From Pseudomonas viridiflava (GTDB lineage Bacteria > Pseudomonadota > Gammaproteobacteria > Pseudomonadales > Pseudomonadaceae), in the NCBI RefSeq assembly GCF_900601905.1, contig NZ_UWFA01000475.1, forward strand, positions 124,001 through 188,000: 64,000 nucleotides of DNA. The letters are read 5' to 3'. A program made the translations under genes and the position numbers. The stretch's first letter is position 1, and each line of letters opens with the position of its first letter. Of the stretch, positions 33,780 through 41,528 are shown piece after piece. The notes below the pieces were generated by a model. That model was not told where the DNA came from, ran no database searches, and saw nothing but the letters and a program-made list of their open reading frames with translations.

Positions 33780-34438
33780 ACAATTCTCCGTTGGCATCGA
33801 TGGCTCGAACCCAATGGGGTTATCAAGCCAGCAATGATTTAGTTCGGCTTGCGAATAACCCTGGGTCGATCAATTGAGAGTGATCCTAGGAAAAACCAGC
33901 GGACGTGGAAATGTTTTAAATGACAAGTCAACTTACGGAAAATGGAAACCTGCCGAAAACAGTGGCCGACAATCACCACGACAATAACTTGCAATGGGCG
34001 AAGACATTCAGCCAATGAGTGGTCGTGCAGGTTTTGTTCTCTTTGCCCGTTCCGGGCAGTTATCTTGAATAATCAGCGAGTTGCGGTGCGGCGGCTGAGT
34101 CAGCCCGTATTTGCTGGGTTTGGTGCTGGCCTGCGGGTTTTTTGCAAGGGCGGGTTCGGGCAGGGTTACTTGTCTACACACTGCCTGGAAGTTCAGTCGA
34201 GTGTTGCAAGTGCGCTCGGTAATGGGGCGTTTTTTTTCGGTGGCCGCGCGGGTCGAATTGTTGTACGGCAACCGGTGGAATGAGGATTTCCAGCGATTGA
34301 TTAACGACTATCAAGGCGGGATAGTTGAAGGGCTAACAGTCAGAATGAATAACGCGTTAATAAATGCACGGTGGCGGTGCGTGTTACTGAAATACACCTG
34401 AAACATGCACCTTATTTGCTCGTCAGGGTATTAATTGC
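33780..34438. other. 659-base gene-free gap upstream of the lyase operon
   Basis: I see no convincing gene here. Short open frames, such as a 96-residue one at 34111-34401, have no ribosome site or recognisable domain. The gap must contain the promoter of the lyase-transporter operon, and the LysR gene on its right is transcribed towards it. No clear terminator for that LysR gene is visible. Confidence 0.5.
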
Positions 34439-35395
34439 TCATTTGCCGGATGCTTCACGCAGGCGTTGCAAGAACACCGATTCAGCCTGGGTCAGCCGTT
34501 GTTCCAGGTTCCACAACAGGTTGATATCCACCGACCCCACGCCCTGCTCAGGCGGCAGCCGCCACAGCCTCCCGGCGCGTAATTCGCTTTCGCAGAGGTG
34601 CTGCGGCAGGCACGCAATGCCGAAACCCGCCAACACCAGCCGCAACACTTCCTGGGTATTGGCCGACGACGCGACGATCTGCCCGGTCAGTTTGTGCCGC
34701 TCGCGAAATTCCGCCAGCGACGACAGTGTGCCGCCCAGCAGGTCGCCGGTAAAAATGATCAGGGGTTCGTCGCACAGGTCCGTCAGACTCAGGTCGGTGC
34801 GCCCGAATAACGGATGCTGATCGCTGGAGTAGAAGGCGTAGTGTTCCTGGGTCAGGCATTGCTGGCCGAGCCCCGCCGGTACGCTGCGATTGACCGCCAT
34901 GCCGAAGCTGGTGGTTTTCTGGGCCAGCGCACTGAGGATGGCCTCGCTCGATTGGACGTCTATTTCCAGGGTGATGCCAGGGTAGTCGCGATGCAGTTGC
35001 GCCAGGAAGGCATCGTAGGCCGGGCAGTGAATGCCGCTGACCGTCAGTATCCGCACCTTGCCCACCACCTGATCAGCACTGCGCTCCAGCGCGGCATCCA
35101 GCTGGCTGAAATGCTCCTGAACCTGCGCCGCCACCCGCAAGGTCTCGATCCCCGACTGGGTCAGCAGAAAGCGTGGGCCGCGGCGTTCGATCAGGGCCGC
35201 GCCCATTTGCTCTTCAAGACGTTTGATGGCCTGGCTCACGGCGGGCTGTGACAAATGCAGGCGAGCCGCCGCCCGGCTGATGCTCAGCTCCTGGGCGACG
35301 ACCTGAAAGGTGCGCAGCAGATTCCAGTCCAGCCGTTCGCCCAGCGCTCTGGATGAGGTGCGCGCGTTGGCTGCCGGGCTTGTCGTTTGAGTCAC
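34439..35395 (-). CDS. LysR-family transcriptional regulator
   Basis: The product is 318 residues from a GTG at 35395, preferred because AAAGG lies seven bases upstream; the longer frame begins at a TTG without a site. The helix-turn-helix is VVAQELSISRAAARLHLSQPAVSQAIKRLEEQ-like near residues 25-55, followed by the LysR effector domain. It is divergent from the class II aldolase gene, with 85 bases between the starts, the classic arrangement for control of the aldolase and 2-hydroxyacid dehydrogenase genes. It also lies upstream of, and in the same direction as, the lyase-transporter operon, which it might regulate as well. Confidence 0.87.
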   Translation of the reverse strand: MTQTTSPAANARTSSRALGERLDWNLLRTFQVVAQELSISRAAARLHLSQPAVSQAIKRLEEQMGAALIERRGPRFLLTQSGIETLRVAAQVQEHFSQLDAALERSADQVVGKVRILTVSGIHCPAYDAFLAQLHRDYPGITLEIDVQSSEAILSALAQKTTSFGMAVNRSVPAGLGQQCLTQEHYAFYSSDQHPLFGRTDLSLTDLCDEPLIIFTGDLLGGTLSSLAEFRERHKLTGQIVASSANTQEVLRLVLAGFGIACLPQHLCESELRAGRLWRLPPEQGVGSVDINLLWNLEQRLTQAESVFLQRLREASGK

Positions 35396-35480
35396 TGCAG
35401 CGCCTTTATTGGTGGAAAAAATAATCAATATAAGAAATGGCAAATTGAATTGCGCGGCCTTTTGCTCTTAAAAGGGCTGC

Positions 35481-36293
35481 ATGAAACACGCCATGATTCC
35501 CATCAGGACCAGCACCATGACCTCAGCCGGGCGCTTCAAGCCGCTACCGCCGCACATGTCCGAGACCGAACGCCACGCCCGTTGCGAGCTGGCTGCACTG
35601 TATCGTTTGTTGGCTCACCTGCGCATGACCGATCTGATCGACACGCATATTTCGCTGCGTGTGCCGGGTGAGGCGGGGCACTTTCTGATCAACCGCTACG
35701 GCACCCTGTTCGAACGCATGAGCGCCAGCACGCTGGTCAAGATCGATGGCCAGGGCAATGTGGTCGACGAGTTTTACCCGGACCATCGAGTCAATCGTGC
35801 CGGGTTCGTGATCCATTCGGCCATACATGCCGCGCGCAGCGATGCCCACTGTGTGATCCATACCCACACTGCGGCGGGCATTGCCGTATCAGCGCAGGCC
35901 GGCGGACTTTTGCCGTTGAGCCAGCATGCGCTGAAGTTCTACAACCGTTTGAGTTATCACACCTACGAAGGCATTGCGGTCGACACGGCCGAGCGTGAGC
36001 GTCTGGTGGCGGATCTGGGCAGCAATAATGCGATGATTCTGCGCAATCATGGCTTGCTGGCGACGGGCAGCTCGGCGGCAGACGCGTTCTCCACTATCTA
36101 TTTCCTGGAGCGCGCCTGCCAGGCACAGGTTCAGGCGCTCAGCGGTGGCGTGCCACTGGTGCAGCCCGATCCACAGGTCTGCGAGCATACTGCACAGCAA
36201 TTCGAGGCCGACGACAGCGAAGGCATCACCGAACTGGCCTGGCAAGCGGCCTTGACCCTGATTGAAAGCCAACGCGACGAGTATTGTTCATGA
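35481..36293 (+). CDS. Class II aldolase/adducin family protein
   Basis: The product is 270 residues. The metal-binding histidines are seen in CVIHTHTAAGIA and in MILRNHGLLATG, and DTHISLRVPG carries the usual N-terminal phosphate-loop region. The family includes fuculose-phosphate aldolase, ribulose-phosphate epimerases and other cytosolic lyases acting on hydroxy-acids or sugar phosphates. AAAGGG precedes the ATG by a few bases. The stop overlaps the start of the 2-hydroxyacid dehydrogenase gene (ATGA), so the two are translationally coupled and probably act in one pathway. The LysR gene is divergent. Substrate unknown. Confidence 0.88.
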   Translation: MKHAMIPIRTSTMTSAGRFKPLPPHMSETERHARCELAALYRLLAHLRMTDLIDTHISLRVPGEAGHFLINRYGTLFERMSASTLVKIDGQGNVVDEFYPDHRVNRAGFVIHSAIHAARSDAHCVIHTHTAAGIAVSAQAGGLLPLSQHALKFYNRLSYHTYEGIAVDTAERERLVADLGSNNAMILRNHGLLATGSSAADAFSTIYFLERACQAQVQALSGGVPLVQPDPQVCEHTAQQFEADDSEGITELAWQAALTLIESQRDEYCS

Positions 36294-37216
36294 AACCATT
36301 GGTTCTGCTGGGCTCGGGTGGCGGTCTGGGCCGCGTTCGGGAATGTCTGCTGGCGCTGGATCCGTCGCTGACCATCCTCAGGCATGGCGATAGCGGGGCC
36401 CAAGAGGCTGACGTTGCCCTGTGCTGGAACCCCGCGTCGGGCGACCTGGGGCAATACCCTGACTTGCGCCTGATTCATTCCATCGCCGCCGGTGCGGACC
36501 AGATTTTCAAGGACCTGAGCCGACCGCTGCAGGTGCCGGTCTGCCGTATCATCGATCCGGACCACCGGCTGGGCATGGTCGAGTATGTGCTGTGGGGTGT
36601 TCTGCACTACCACCGTGGTTTTGATCAGATGCTGAAAAACCAGGCGCAGGTGCTCTGGAAACGTCCGGGTCAGCAACCTGCGCAGCAGACCAGGGTCGGC
36701 GTCATGGGCCTGGGCGAGCTGGGCCGGGCGGTGGCTTCGCAACTGGCCGGACTGGGTTTCGACACCCGCGGTTGGGCACGACGCGCCAGGCAGGTCGAGG
36801 GCGTGAAGACCTTTCGCGGTGAGCAGCTCGATGAGTTTCTCGACGGGCTGGATATTCTGGTCTGCCTGTTGCCGCTGACCATTGAAACGGTGGGGATCCT
36901 CGGGCAGGGCGTGTTCGCCAGAATGGCTCCCGACTCGGTGGTGATCAACTGTGGTCGTGGCGAGCATCTGCAGTCGAGCGATCTCTTGGCCGCACTCGAC
37001 AGCGGTCAACTGCGCGGCGCGTTGCTGGACGTCTTCGAACGAGAGCCGCTACCGGTTGACGACCCTTTCTGGCGGCATCCGCAGATCACCCTGACGCCGC
37101 ACATCGCTTCATCGGCGTCCTATGAAGTGATCGCGCAGCAGATTCTGGAAAACCTGCACCGCCTGGAAGCGGGCGAGCCGCTGGCCAATCAGGTCAATTC
37201 AGAACAGGGCTATTGA
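36290..37216 (+). CDS. D-2-hydroxyacid dehydrogenase (GhrA-like glyoxylate/hydroxypyruvate reductase)
   Basis: The product is 308 residues, GhrA-sized. The NAD(P) motif is GVMGLGELGRAVASQLAGLG, followed by the Arg that contacts the 2'-phosphate or diphosphate (GWARRARQ). Catalytic residues are visible in NCGRGEHLQ (Arg) and in TLTPHIASSAS (His); the intermediate Glu lies in DVFEREPLPVDD. The ATG at 36290 overlaps the aldolase stop. It probably reduces a 2-keto acid, such as glyoxylate or hydroxypyruvate, or oxidises the matching hydroxyacid, together with the aldolase. A terminator follows 20 bases after the stop, so this is a two-gene operon. Confidence 0.9.
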   Translation: MKPLVLLGSGGGLGRVRECLLALDPSLTILRHGDSGAQEADVALCWNPASGDLGQYPDLRLIHSIAAGADQIFKDLSRPLQVPVCRIIDPDHRLGMVEYVLWGVLHYHRGFDQMLKNQAQVLWKRPGQQPAQQTRVGVMGLGELGRAVASQLAGLGFDTRGWARRARQVEGVKTFRGEQLDEFLDGLDILVCLLPLTIETVGILGQGVFARMAPDSVVINCGRGEHLQSSDLLAALDSGQLRGALLDVFEREPLPVDDPFWRHPQITLTPHIASSASYEVIAQQILENLHRLEAGEPLANQVNSEQGY

Positions 37217-37236
37217 AAGGATTACCCTCGACATCA

Positions 37237-37269
37237 ACCCGTCCCGGTCGTCTCCGGGACGGGTTTTTT
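37237..37269 (+). terminator. Rho-independent terminator of the aldolase/dehydrogenase operon
   Basis: An 11-base-pair stem ACCCGTCCCGG/CCGGGACGGGT with a six-base loop is followed by six T. It lies 20 bases after the dehydrogenase stop. Confidence 0.93.
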
Positions 37270-37306
37270 ATGCTCGAAAATATCCGCAAATCAGCTCGCC
37301 ACGCCC

Positions 37307-37651
37307 TCACGCAAACACAAAATACTTGCGCACGGTCTCAACCACTTCCCAGATGCCTTTCATGCCCGGCTCGACCACGAAGATATCGCCTGCCCGCAGG
37401 TGAATCGGCTGCATGCCGTCCGGGGTGATGATGCAGTAGCCTTCCTGGAAGTGGCAGTATTCCCACTTCACGTAGTCGACTCGCCATTTGCCCGGCGTGC
37501 AGATCCAGGTGCCCATGATCTTGCTGCCGTCTTCGGAGGTGTAGGCGTTGAGGTTGACAGTGTGTGGGTCGCCTTCAAGTTTTTCCCATTTGCAGGCGTC
37601 GAGCACCGGCAGTGGATGGGTATCGCGCAGAACGGTGATCGGCGTAGACAT
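37307..37651 (-). CDS. Small cupin-domain protein
   Basis: The product is 114 residues from the ATG at 37651, chosen for GGAG six bases upstream; the longer frame back to 37885 overlaps the neighbouring regulator gene and has no domain in its extra part. It is a single cupin of the DUF861 (ureidoglycolate lyase/EutQ-like) type, with WEYCHFQEGYCIITPDG and FVVEPGMKGIWEV. The first motif lacks the two histidines of metal cupins, as in many DUF861 members. It lies downstream of, and on the same strand as, the LysR gene at 37693, with a 41-base gap. Function unknown; a small-molecule binding or isomerase role is possible. Confidence 0.82.
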   Translation of the reverse strand: MSTPITVLRDTHPLPVLDACKWEKLEGDPHTVNLNAYTSEDGSKIMGTWICTPGKWRVDYVKWEYCHFQEGYCIITPDGMQPIHLRAGDIFVVEPGMKGIWEVVETVRKYFVFA

Positions 37652-37692
37652 GACAGCTCCAGATGAGGGCGCGCAATTCGCGTGCGGCCACC

Positions 37693-38676
37693 TTAGGGCT
37701 GTTGGCGCGGTGGCAGTTGTCTGGGGTCGACATGGGGGTATCCAGAAGCGCAGCGATCTTTGTATGGACAAACCTCCACAGGGATTACATTTATCTTGGG
37801 GCTCAAAGACTCCAGCAACACCTGCGCATACCCCGGCAATGCGGCGAAATCCGGGGCGCACAGCAGCAGTTGTCGGTCCGCCCATGAGTCATTCAGCGGG
37901 ATGCTCTTGAAATGGCCCGCCCCCTGCCAGCGCGCAACGGCCGCCTGCGGCACGATGCTCAGCCCCGCGCCATGGCTGACCATGCGGATCGCGGCATCGA
38001 AGCCCTCGGCGCGGACCCGGATACGCAGCCTTTTGCCCATGTGCAGGGCCTGTTCTTCCAGGTAAATGCCCAGGGCACTGTTGACCGACAGGCCGACGAA
38101 GTCGTGATCCAGGATCTGCCCGAACCGCAGGCTGGGCTGGCTGTGCAGCGGGTGATCCAGCGGCATGATCAGCACCAGCGGATCGGCGCGAAATGGCCGG
38201 GTCTGCAGGTCACTGGCGTCTACTGCGTCGGAAATGATACCGATGTCTGCCGTCCCGTGGCGCACTGCATGCAGGATACGCAGGCTGGGCTGTTCCTCGA
38301 CGTCCACATCGGTATGGGGATGCATGACCAGAAAGTCTGCCAGCAGCTCCGGCAGATGCTCGCTGAGGGCTGAACTGTTGCAAAGCAGACGTACACGGCC
38401 TTTGAACCCTTTGCTGTAGTCGGCCAGATCGAACTGCATGCGCTCGACCTGTTGCAGGATAAGCCGCGCATGTTGCGCCAATGCCTTGCCCGCAGGTGTA
38501 GGCGTGACGCCTCGGCGGCCACGCGCCAGCAGCGTCAGGTTCAACGAGCCTTCAAGGCCGCGAATCCGCGCGCTGGCCGACGCCAGCGACAAATGGCTAC
38601 GCGCGGCACCGGCGGTGATGTTGCCGGTCTCCAGGGTGTTGAGAAACAGGCGCAGGTCGGTGAGGTCGAAGTGCAT
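37693..38676 (-). CDS. LysR-family transcriptional regulator
   Basis: The product is 327 residues from the ATG at 38676; upstream in-frame ATGs at 38706 fall in the divergent control region. The helix-turn-helix is FLNTLETGNITAGAARSHL with ASARIRGLEGSLN after it, followed by the effector-binding domain (LPLDHPLHSQPSLRF region). The last 25 or so residues, rich in Arg and Pro, extend beyond the usual LysR end and may be read-through of non-conserved sequence. It is divergent from the TauE/SafE exporter gene and probably controls it; the small inverted repeat at 38707-38719 is a candidate site. Confidence 0.88.
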   Translation of the reverse strand: MHFDLTDLRLFLNTLETGNITAGAARSHLSLASASARIRGLEGSLNLTLLARGRRGVTPTPAGKALAQHARLILQQVERMQFDLADYSKGFKGRVRLLCNSSALSEHLPELLADFLVMHPHTDVDVEEQPSLRILHAVRHGTADIGIISDAVDASDLQTRPFRADPLVLIMPLDHPLHSQPSLRFGQILDHDFVGLSVNSALGIYLEEQALHMGKRLRIRVRAEGFDAAIRMVSHGAGLSIVPQAAVARWQGAGHFKSIPLNDSWADRQLLLCAPDFAALPGYAQVLLESLSPKINVIPVEVCPYKDRCASGYPHVDPRQLPPRQQP

Positions 38677-38706
38677 GGTGGGCTCCGCGTAGCAGGTATG
38701 GTGCAT

Positions 38707-38719
38707 CAGCCTTAGGCTG
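38707..38719. promoter_or_regulatory. Candidate LysR operator between the regulator and the TauE/SafE gene
   Basis: CAGCCTTAGGCTG is a 6+6 inverted repeat with a central T, in the 107-base gap between the divergent starts. A partial third copy, AGGCTG, follows at 38726-38731. The position suits a LysR binding site. Confidence 0.4.
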
Positions 38720-38783
38720 AACCATAGGCTGCATCAATATAAAGCAGATTTCCACTCACGTATTTCTGCTGCACCATCCCCCC

Positions 38784-39545
38784 ATGAGCGCAATCATCGA
38801 ACACTATCAAACCCTGGGCTGGGCATTATCGGCATTGGTCATCGGTACTTTCCTGCTGGCCGGTACGGTCAAGGGCATCATCGGGCTGGGGCTTCCCACG
38901 GTGGCGATGGGCTTGCTGGGTCTGGCTATGCTTCCCACGCAGGCAGCTGCGTTGCTGATCATCCCGTCGACTGTCACCAACTTCTGGCAACTGGCCGTTG
39001 GCGGGCATTTGCCGCCGCTGATCAGGCGGCTGTGGCCAATGCTGCTGATGGTGGCAGTAGGCACCGGGCTTGGCGCAATGTTGTTGGGCATGAGCGGTGG
39101 TCAGCAAATGACCCGGGCGCTGGGCGTGGCGTTGTTTGTCTATGCCTTGACGGGTCTGTTCCTGCCGACATTGCGTGTACCGGCGCGACATGAAGTCTGG
39201 CTGGGCCCGGTGTGTGGCTTTGTCACCGGGGTCATTACCTCCGCGACCGGGGTCTTCGTTATCCCGGCAGTGCCGTACCTGCAAGCGCTGGGATTGCAGC
39301 GCGATCAACTGGTGCAGGCGCTGGGCTTATCGTTCACGGTGTCGACCCTTGCCCTGGCCGGTGTCCTGTTCTGGGGTGGTTCATTAAGCGGCGGCGAACT
39401 GGGCGCTTCTCTGCTGGCGTTGGCCCCGGCGCTGCTTGGCATGTGGCTGGGGCAATGGCTGCGTCAGCGGATCAGCGCCCAGACATTCAAACGAATATTT
39501 TTCATCGGCATGGGCGCGCTGGGTCTGCACTTGATGCTGGGGTGA
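38784..39545 (+). CDS. TauE/SafE family membrane exporter
   Basis: The product is 253 residues with seven or eight hydrophobic segments. The first carries GTVKGIIGLGLPTVAMGLL, the G-x-G-x-x-G-x-P pattern of TauE/SafE (DUF81) permeases; the repeat half has GFVTGVITSATGVFVIPAVP, with the matching G-x-x-T-G-x-P region. The family exports sulfite, sulfoacetate or other organic anions. It is controlled presumably by the divergent LysR. There is no sulfonate-degradation gene beside it, so the cargo is uncertain. Confidence 0.9.
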   Translation: MSAIIEHYQTLGWALSALVIGTFLLAGTVKGIIGLGLPTVAMGLLGLAMLPTQAAALLIIPSTVTNFWQLAVGGHLPPLIRRLWPMLLMVAVGTGLGAMLLGMSGGQQMTRALGVALFVYALTGLFLPTLRVPARHEVWLGPVCGFVTGVITSATGVFVIPAVPYLQALGLQRDQLVQALGLSFTVSTLALAGVLFWGGSLSGGELGASLLALAPALLGMWLGQWLRQRISAQTFKRIFFIGMGALGLHLMLG

Positions 39546-39693
39546 GCCTCACAAAGATTTGCACGAATTACTCAGCCATTCGTGCGCTCAAAGCAAATGT
39601 CATGTTCCCGGGCGATGCTTATTCCTGAGGCCACCCGGCTGTATCGTTCACTCATCAACTTAATGACCCTCCTGATGATTGACGAGGAACGAC

Positions 39694-40278
39694 ATGAAAA
39701 AAATTCTGTTATTGAACGGCGGCAAGCAGTTCGCCCACTCCGATGGCCGTTATAACGCGACCCTGCATGAAGCGGCCGTGGCGTTTCTGGATCGCTTGGG
39801 TTTCGATGTTAAAGAAACCTTTATCGATGGCGGCTACGACATTGCCGAGGAAGTGCAGAAGTACCTGTGGGCTGATGTGATCATCTATCAGATGCCCGGC
39901 TGGTGGATGGGCGCGCCGTGGACGGTGAAAAAATACATCGACGAAGTGTTCACACAGGGCCACGGTTCGCTGTACGCAAACGACGGCCGCACCCGCTCCG
40001 ATGCGTCGCAGAAGTACGGCAGCGGCGGCTTGCTCAAGGGCAAGCAGTACATGATCAGCGCGACCTGGAATGCACCGCAGCAAGCGTTCGAAGACCCGTC
40101 GGATTTCTTCGAAGGCAAAGGCGTAGACGCCGTTTACTTCCCGTTCCACAAGGCCAACGAATTTCTGGACATGACGGCGCTGCCGACTTTTCTGGCGGTG
40201 GACGTGATGAAGATGCCCAACATCGAGGGCGACGTTAAACGCTATGAAGCGCATTTGGCGCAAGTGTTCAGCGGCTAA
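39694..40278 (+). CDS. mdaB: NAD(P)H quinone oxidoreductase, MdaB-like
   Basis: The product is 194 residues from the ATG at 39694 with GAGGAA upstream. It has the flavodoxin-like fold: KILLLNGGKQFAHSDGRYN (FMN/FAD phosphate loop), then YQMPGWWMGAPWTVKKYID and GSGGLLKGKQYMISATWNAP. These segments match MdaB, a soluble FAD enzyme that reduces quinones by two electrons using NADPH and so limits oxidative stress. Next to it, a LysR gene follows on the same strand after 153 bases and a REPIN; LysR-mdaB pairs are common in Pseudomonas and the regulator may control it. Confidence 0.9.
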   Translation: MKKILLLNGGKQFAHSDGRYNATLHEAAVAFLDRLGFDVKETFIDGGYDIAEEVQKYLWADVIIYQMPGWWMGAPWTVKKYIDEVFTQGHGSLYANDGRTRSDASQKYGSGGLLKGKQYMISATWNAPQQAFEDPSDFFEGKGVDAVYFPFHKANEFLDMTALPTFLAVDVMKMPNIEGDVKRYEAHLAQVFSG

Positions 40279-40281
40279 ACC

Positions 40282-40370
40282 TGTGGGAGCGGTGCTTGCC
40301 CGCGATAAGGCCGGAAGTGATCGCAAGTGAACCGGGACCAGCCTTGTCGCGGGCAAGCACCGCTCCCACA
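40282..40370. repeat. REPIN (gtgggagcggtgcttgcccgcg family)
   Basis: Inverted arms tgtgggagcggtgcttgccc and gggcaagcaccgctcccaca flank about 48 bases, between mdaB and the LysR gene downstream. Confidence 0.9.
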
Positions 40371-40431
40371 TTAAGTGAAGCACCGCTCAAAATAGCGCTA
40401 CTATCCAGCCTGTTTTGAGCGGAGAACAAAG

Positions 40432-41328
40432 ATGAAGGCGCGGTCCGATGAATTGCAGGTGTTTGTCTCGGTGATCGAGAGCGGTTCGATTTCCGCTGCG
40501 GCCGAGCAGAGCGGGCAGACCCCGTCAGCCATCAGCCGCACCCTGTCGCGGCTTGAAGCCAAGCTGGAAACCACGCTGATCAACCGCACCACGCGGCGCA
40601 TGGACCTGACCGAGGAGGGCAAGTATTTCCTTGAGCAGGCGCGGCAGATTCTGGCGCAGATGGAAGGCCTCGAAGAGCGTCTGTCCCGACGTCATCAAAC
40701 CCCTGCCGGACGTTTGCGCATCAACGCCGCATCGCCCTTCATGCTGCATTCGGTGGTGCCCTACGTCGCCGAATTTCGCCAGCGTTTCCCCGACATCCAG
40801 CTGGAGCTCAACAGCAACGATCTGATTATTGATTTGCTGGAACAGAGCACTGATATCGCCATTCGTATCGGCGCACTGGCCGATTCGACCCTTCACGCGC
40901 GGTATCTGGGCAGCAGCCCGCTGAACATTCTGGCCAGTCCTGAATACCTTGCCCGCCAAGGTTGGCCGAAGACTGTGGCGGCGCTGGCGGACCATGCGCT
41001 GTTGGGCTTTACCCACACTGAAACCCTCAATCACTGGCCGCTGCGCCATGCCGAGGGTGACCTGTTGCTGATCCGCCCGGCCATTGCCGCCTCGAGTGGC
41101 GAAACCCTGCGGCAACTGGCGCTAGCCGGTGAGGGGATTGTCTGCCTGTCGCATTTCATGACCCACGAAGACATCCGCCAGGGCCGCCTCAAGGTCATCC
41201 TCGCCGACGCCAACAGCGGCCATCGCCAGCCAATCCATGCGGTGTATTACCGCAATTCGCAACTGGCGCTGCGCATTCAGTGCTTCCTGGATTTCATTCA
41301 GGAGAAGATGGCAGGGTATGCCTCGTAG
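40432..41328 (+). CDS. LysR-family transcriptional regulator
   Basis: The product is 298 residues. The helix-turn-helix is FVSVIESGSISAAAEQSGQ with SAISRTLSRLEAK, and the start MKARSDELQ has GGAG upstream (gagcggagaacaaagatg). The effector domain contains LRINAASPFMLHSVVPYV, typical of the CrgA/DsdC-like LysR subgroup that is often linked to quinone or aldehyde reductases. It follows mdaB on the same strand after a REPIN, so regulation of mdaB or of the downstream ggt is possible. No operator can be named. Confidence 0.9.
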   Translation: MKARSDELQVFVSVIESGSISAAAEQSGQTPSAISRTLSRLEAKLETTLINRTTRRMDLTEEGKYFLEQARQILAQMEGLEERLSRRHQTPAGRLRINAASPFMLHSVVPYVAEFRQRFPDIQLELNSNDLIIDLLEQSTDIAIRIGALADSTLHARYLGSSPLNILASPEYLARQGWPKTVAALADHALLGFTHTETLNHWPLRHAEGDLLLIRPAIAASSGETLRQLALAGEGIVCLSHFMTHEDIRQGRLKVILADANSGHRQPIHAVYYRNSQLALRIQCFLDFIQEKMAGYAS

Positions 41329-41336
41329 AAACCATC

Positions 41337-41426
41337 CGTAGGAGCGGCTTCAGCCGCGAGCGATATCAAACCCGCCAAATACCTTCCTATATGCACTGGC
41401 CTCCCGCGGCTAAAGCCGCTCCTACG
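41337..41426. repeat. REPIN (gtaggagcggc family)
   Basis: Inverted arms cgtaggagcggcttcagccg and cggctaaagccgctcctacg, about 48 bases apart, lie between the LysR gene and ggt. This is the third member of the family in the window. Confidence 0.88.
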
Positions 41427-41528
41427 AGAAATGCGTGGATGTGGTTTTTCCGCGATGACCTTCATTTGCGTTTATCGCGTCTCTGGTCATTAATCTATGG
41501 CGTCTGACCTTCACGATAAGGAAGCCTC

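Noticed and set aside
34111..34401. A 96-codon open frame in the 659-base gap before the lyase operon
   Set aside because: No ribosome site, no domain and a composition unlike the neighbouring genes.
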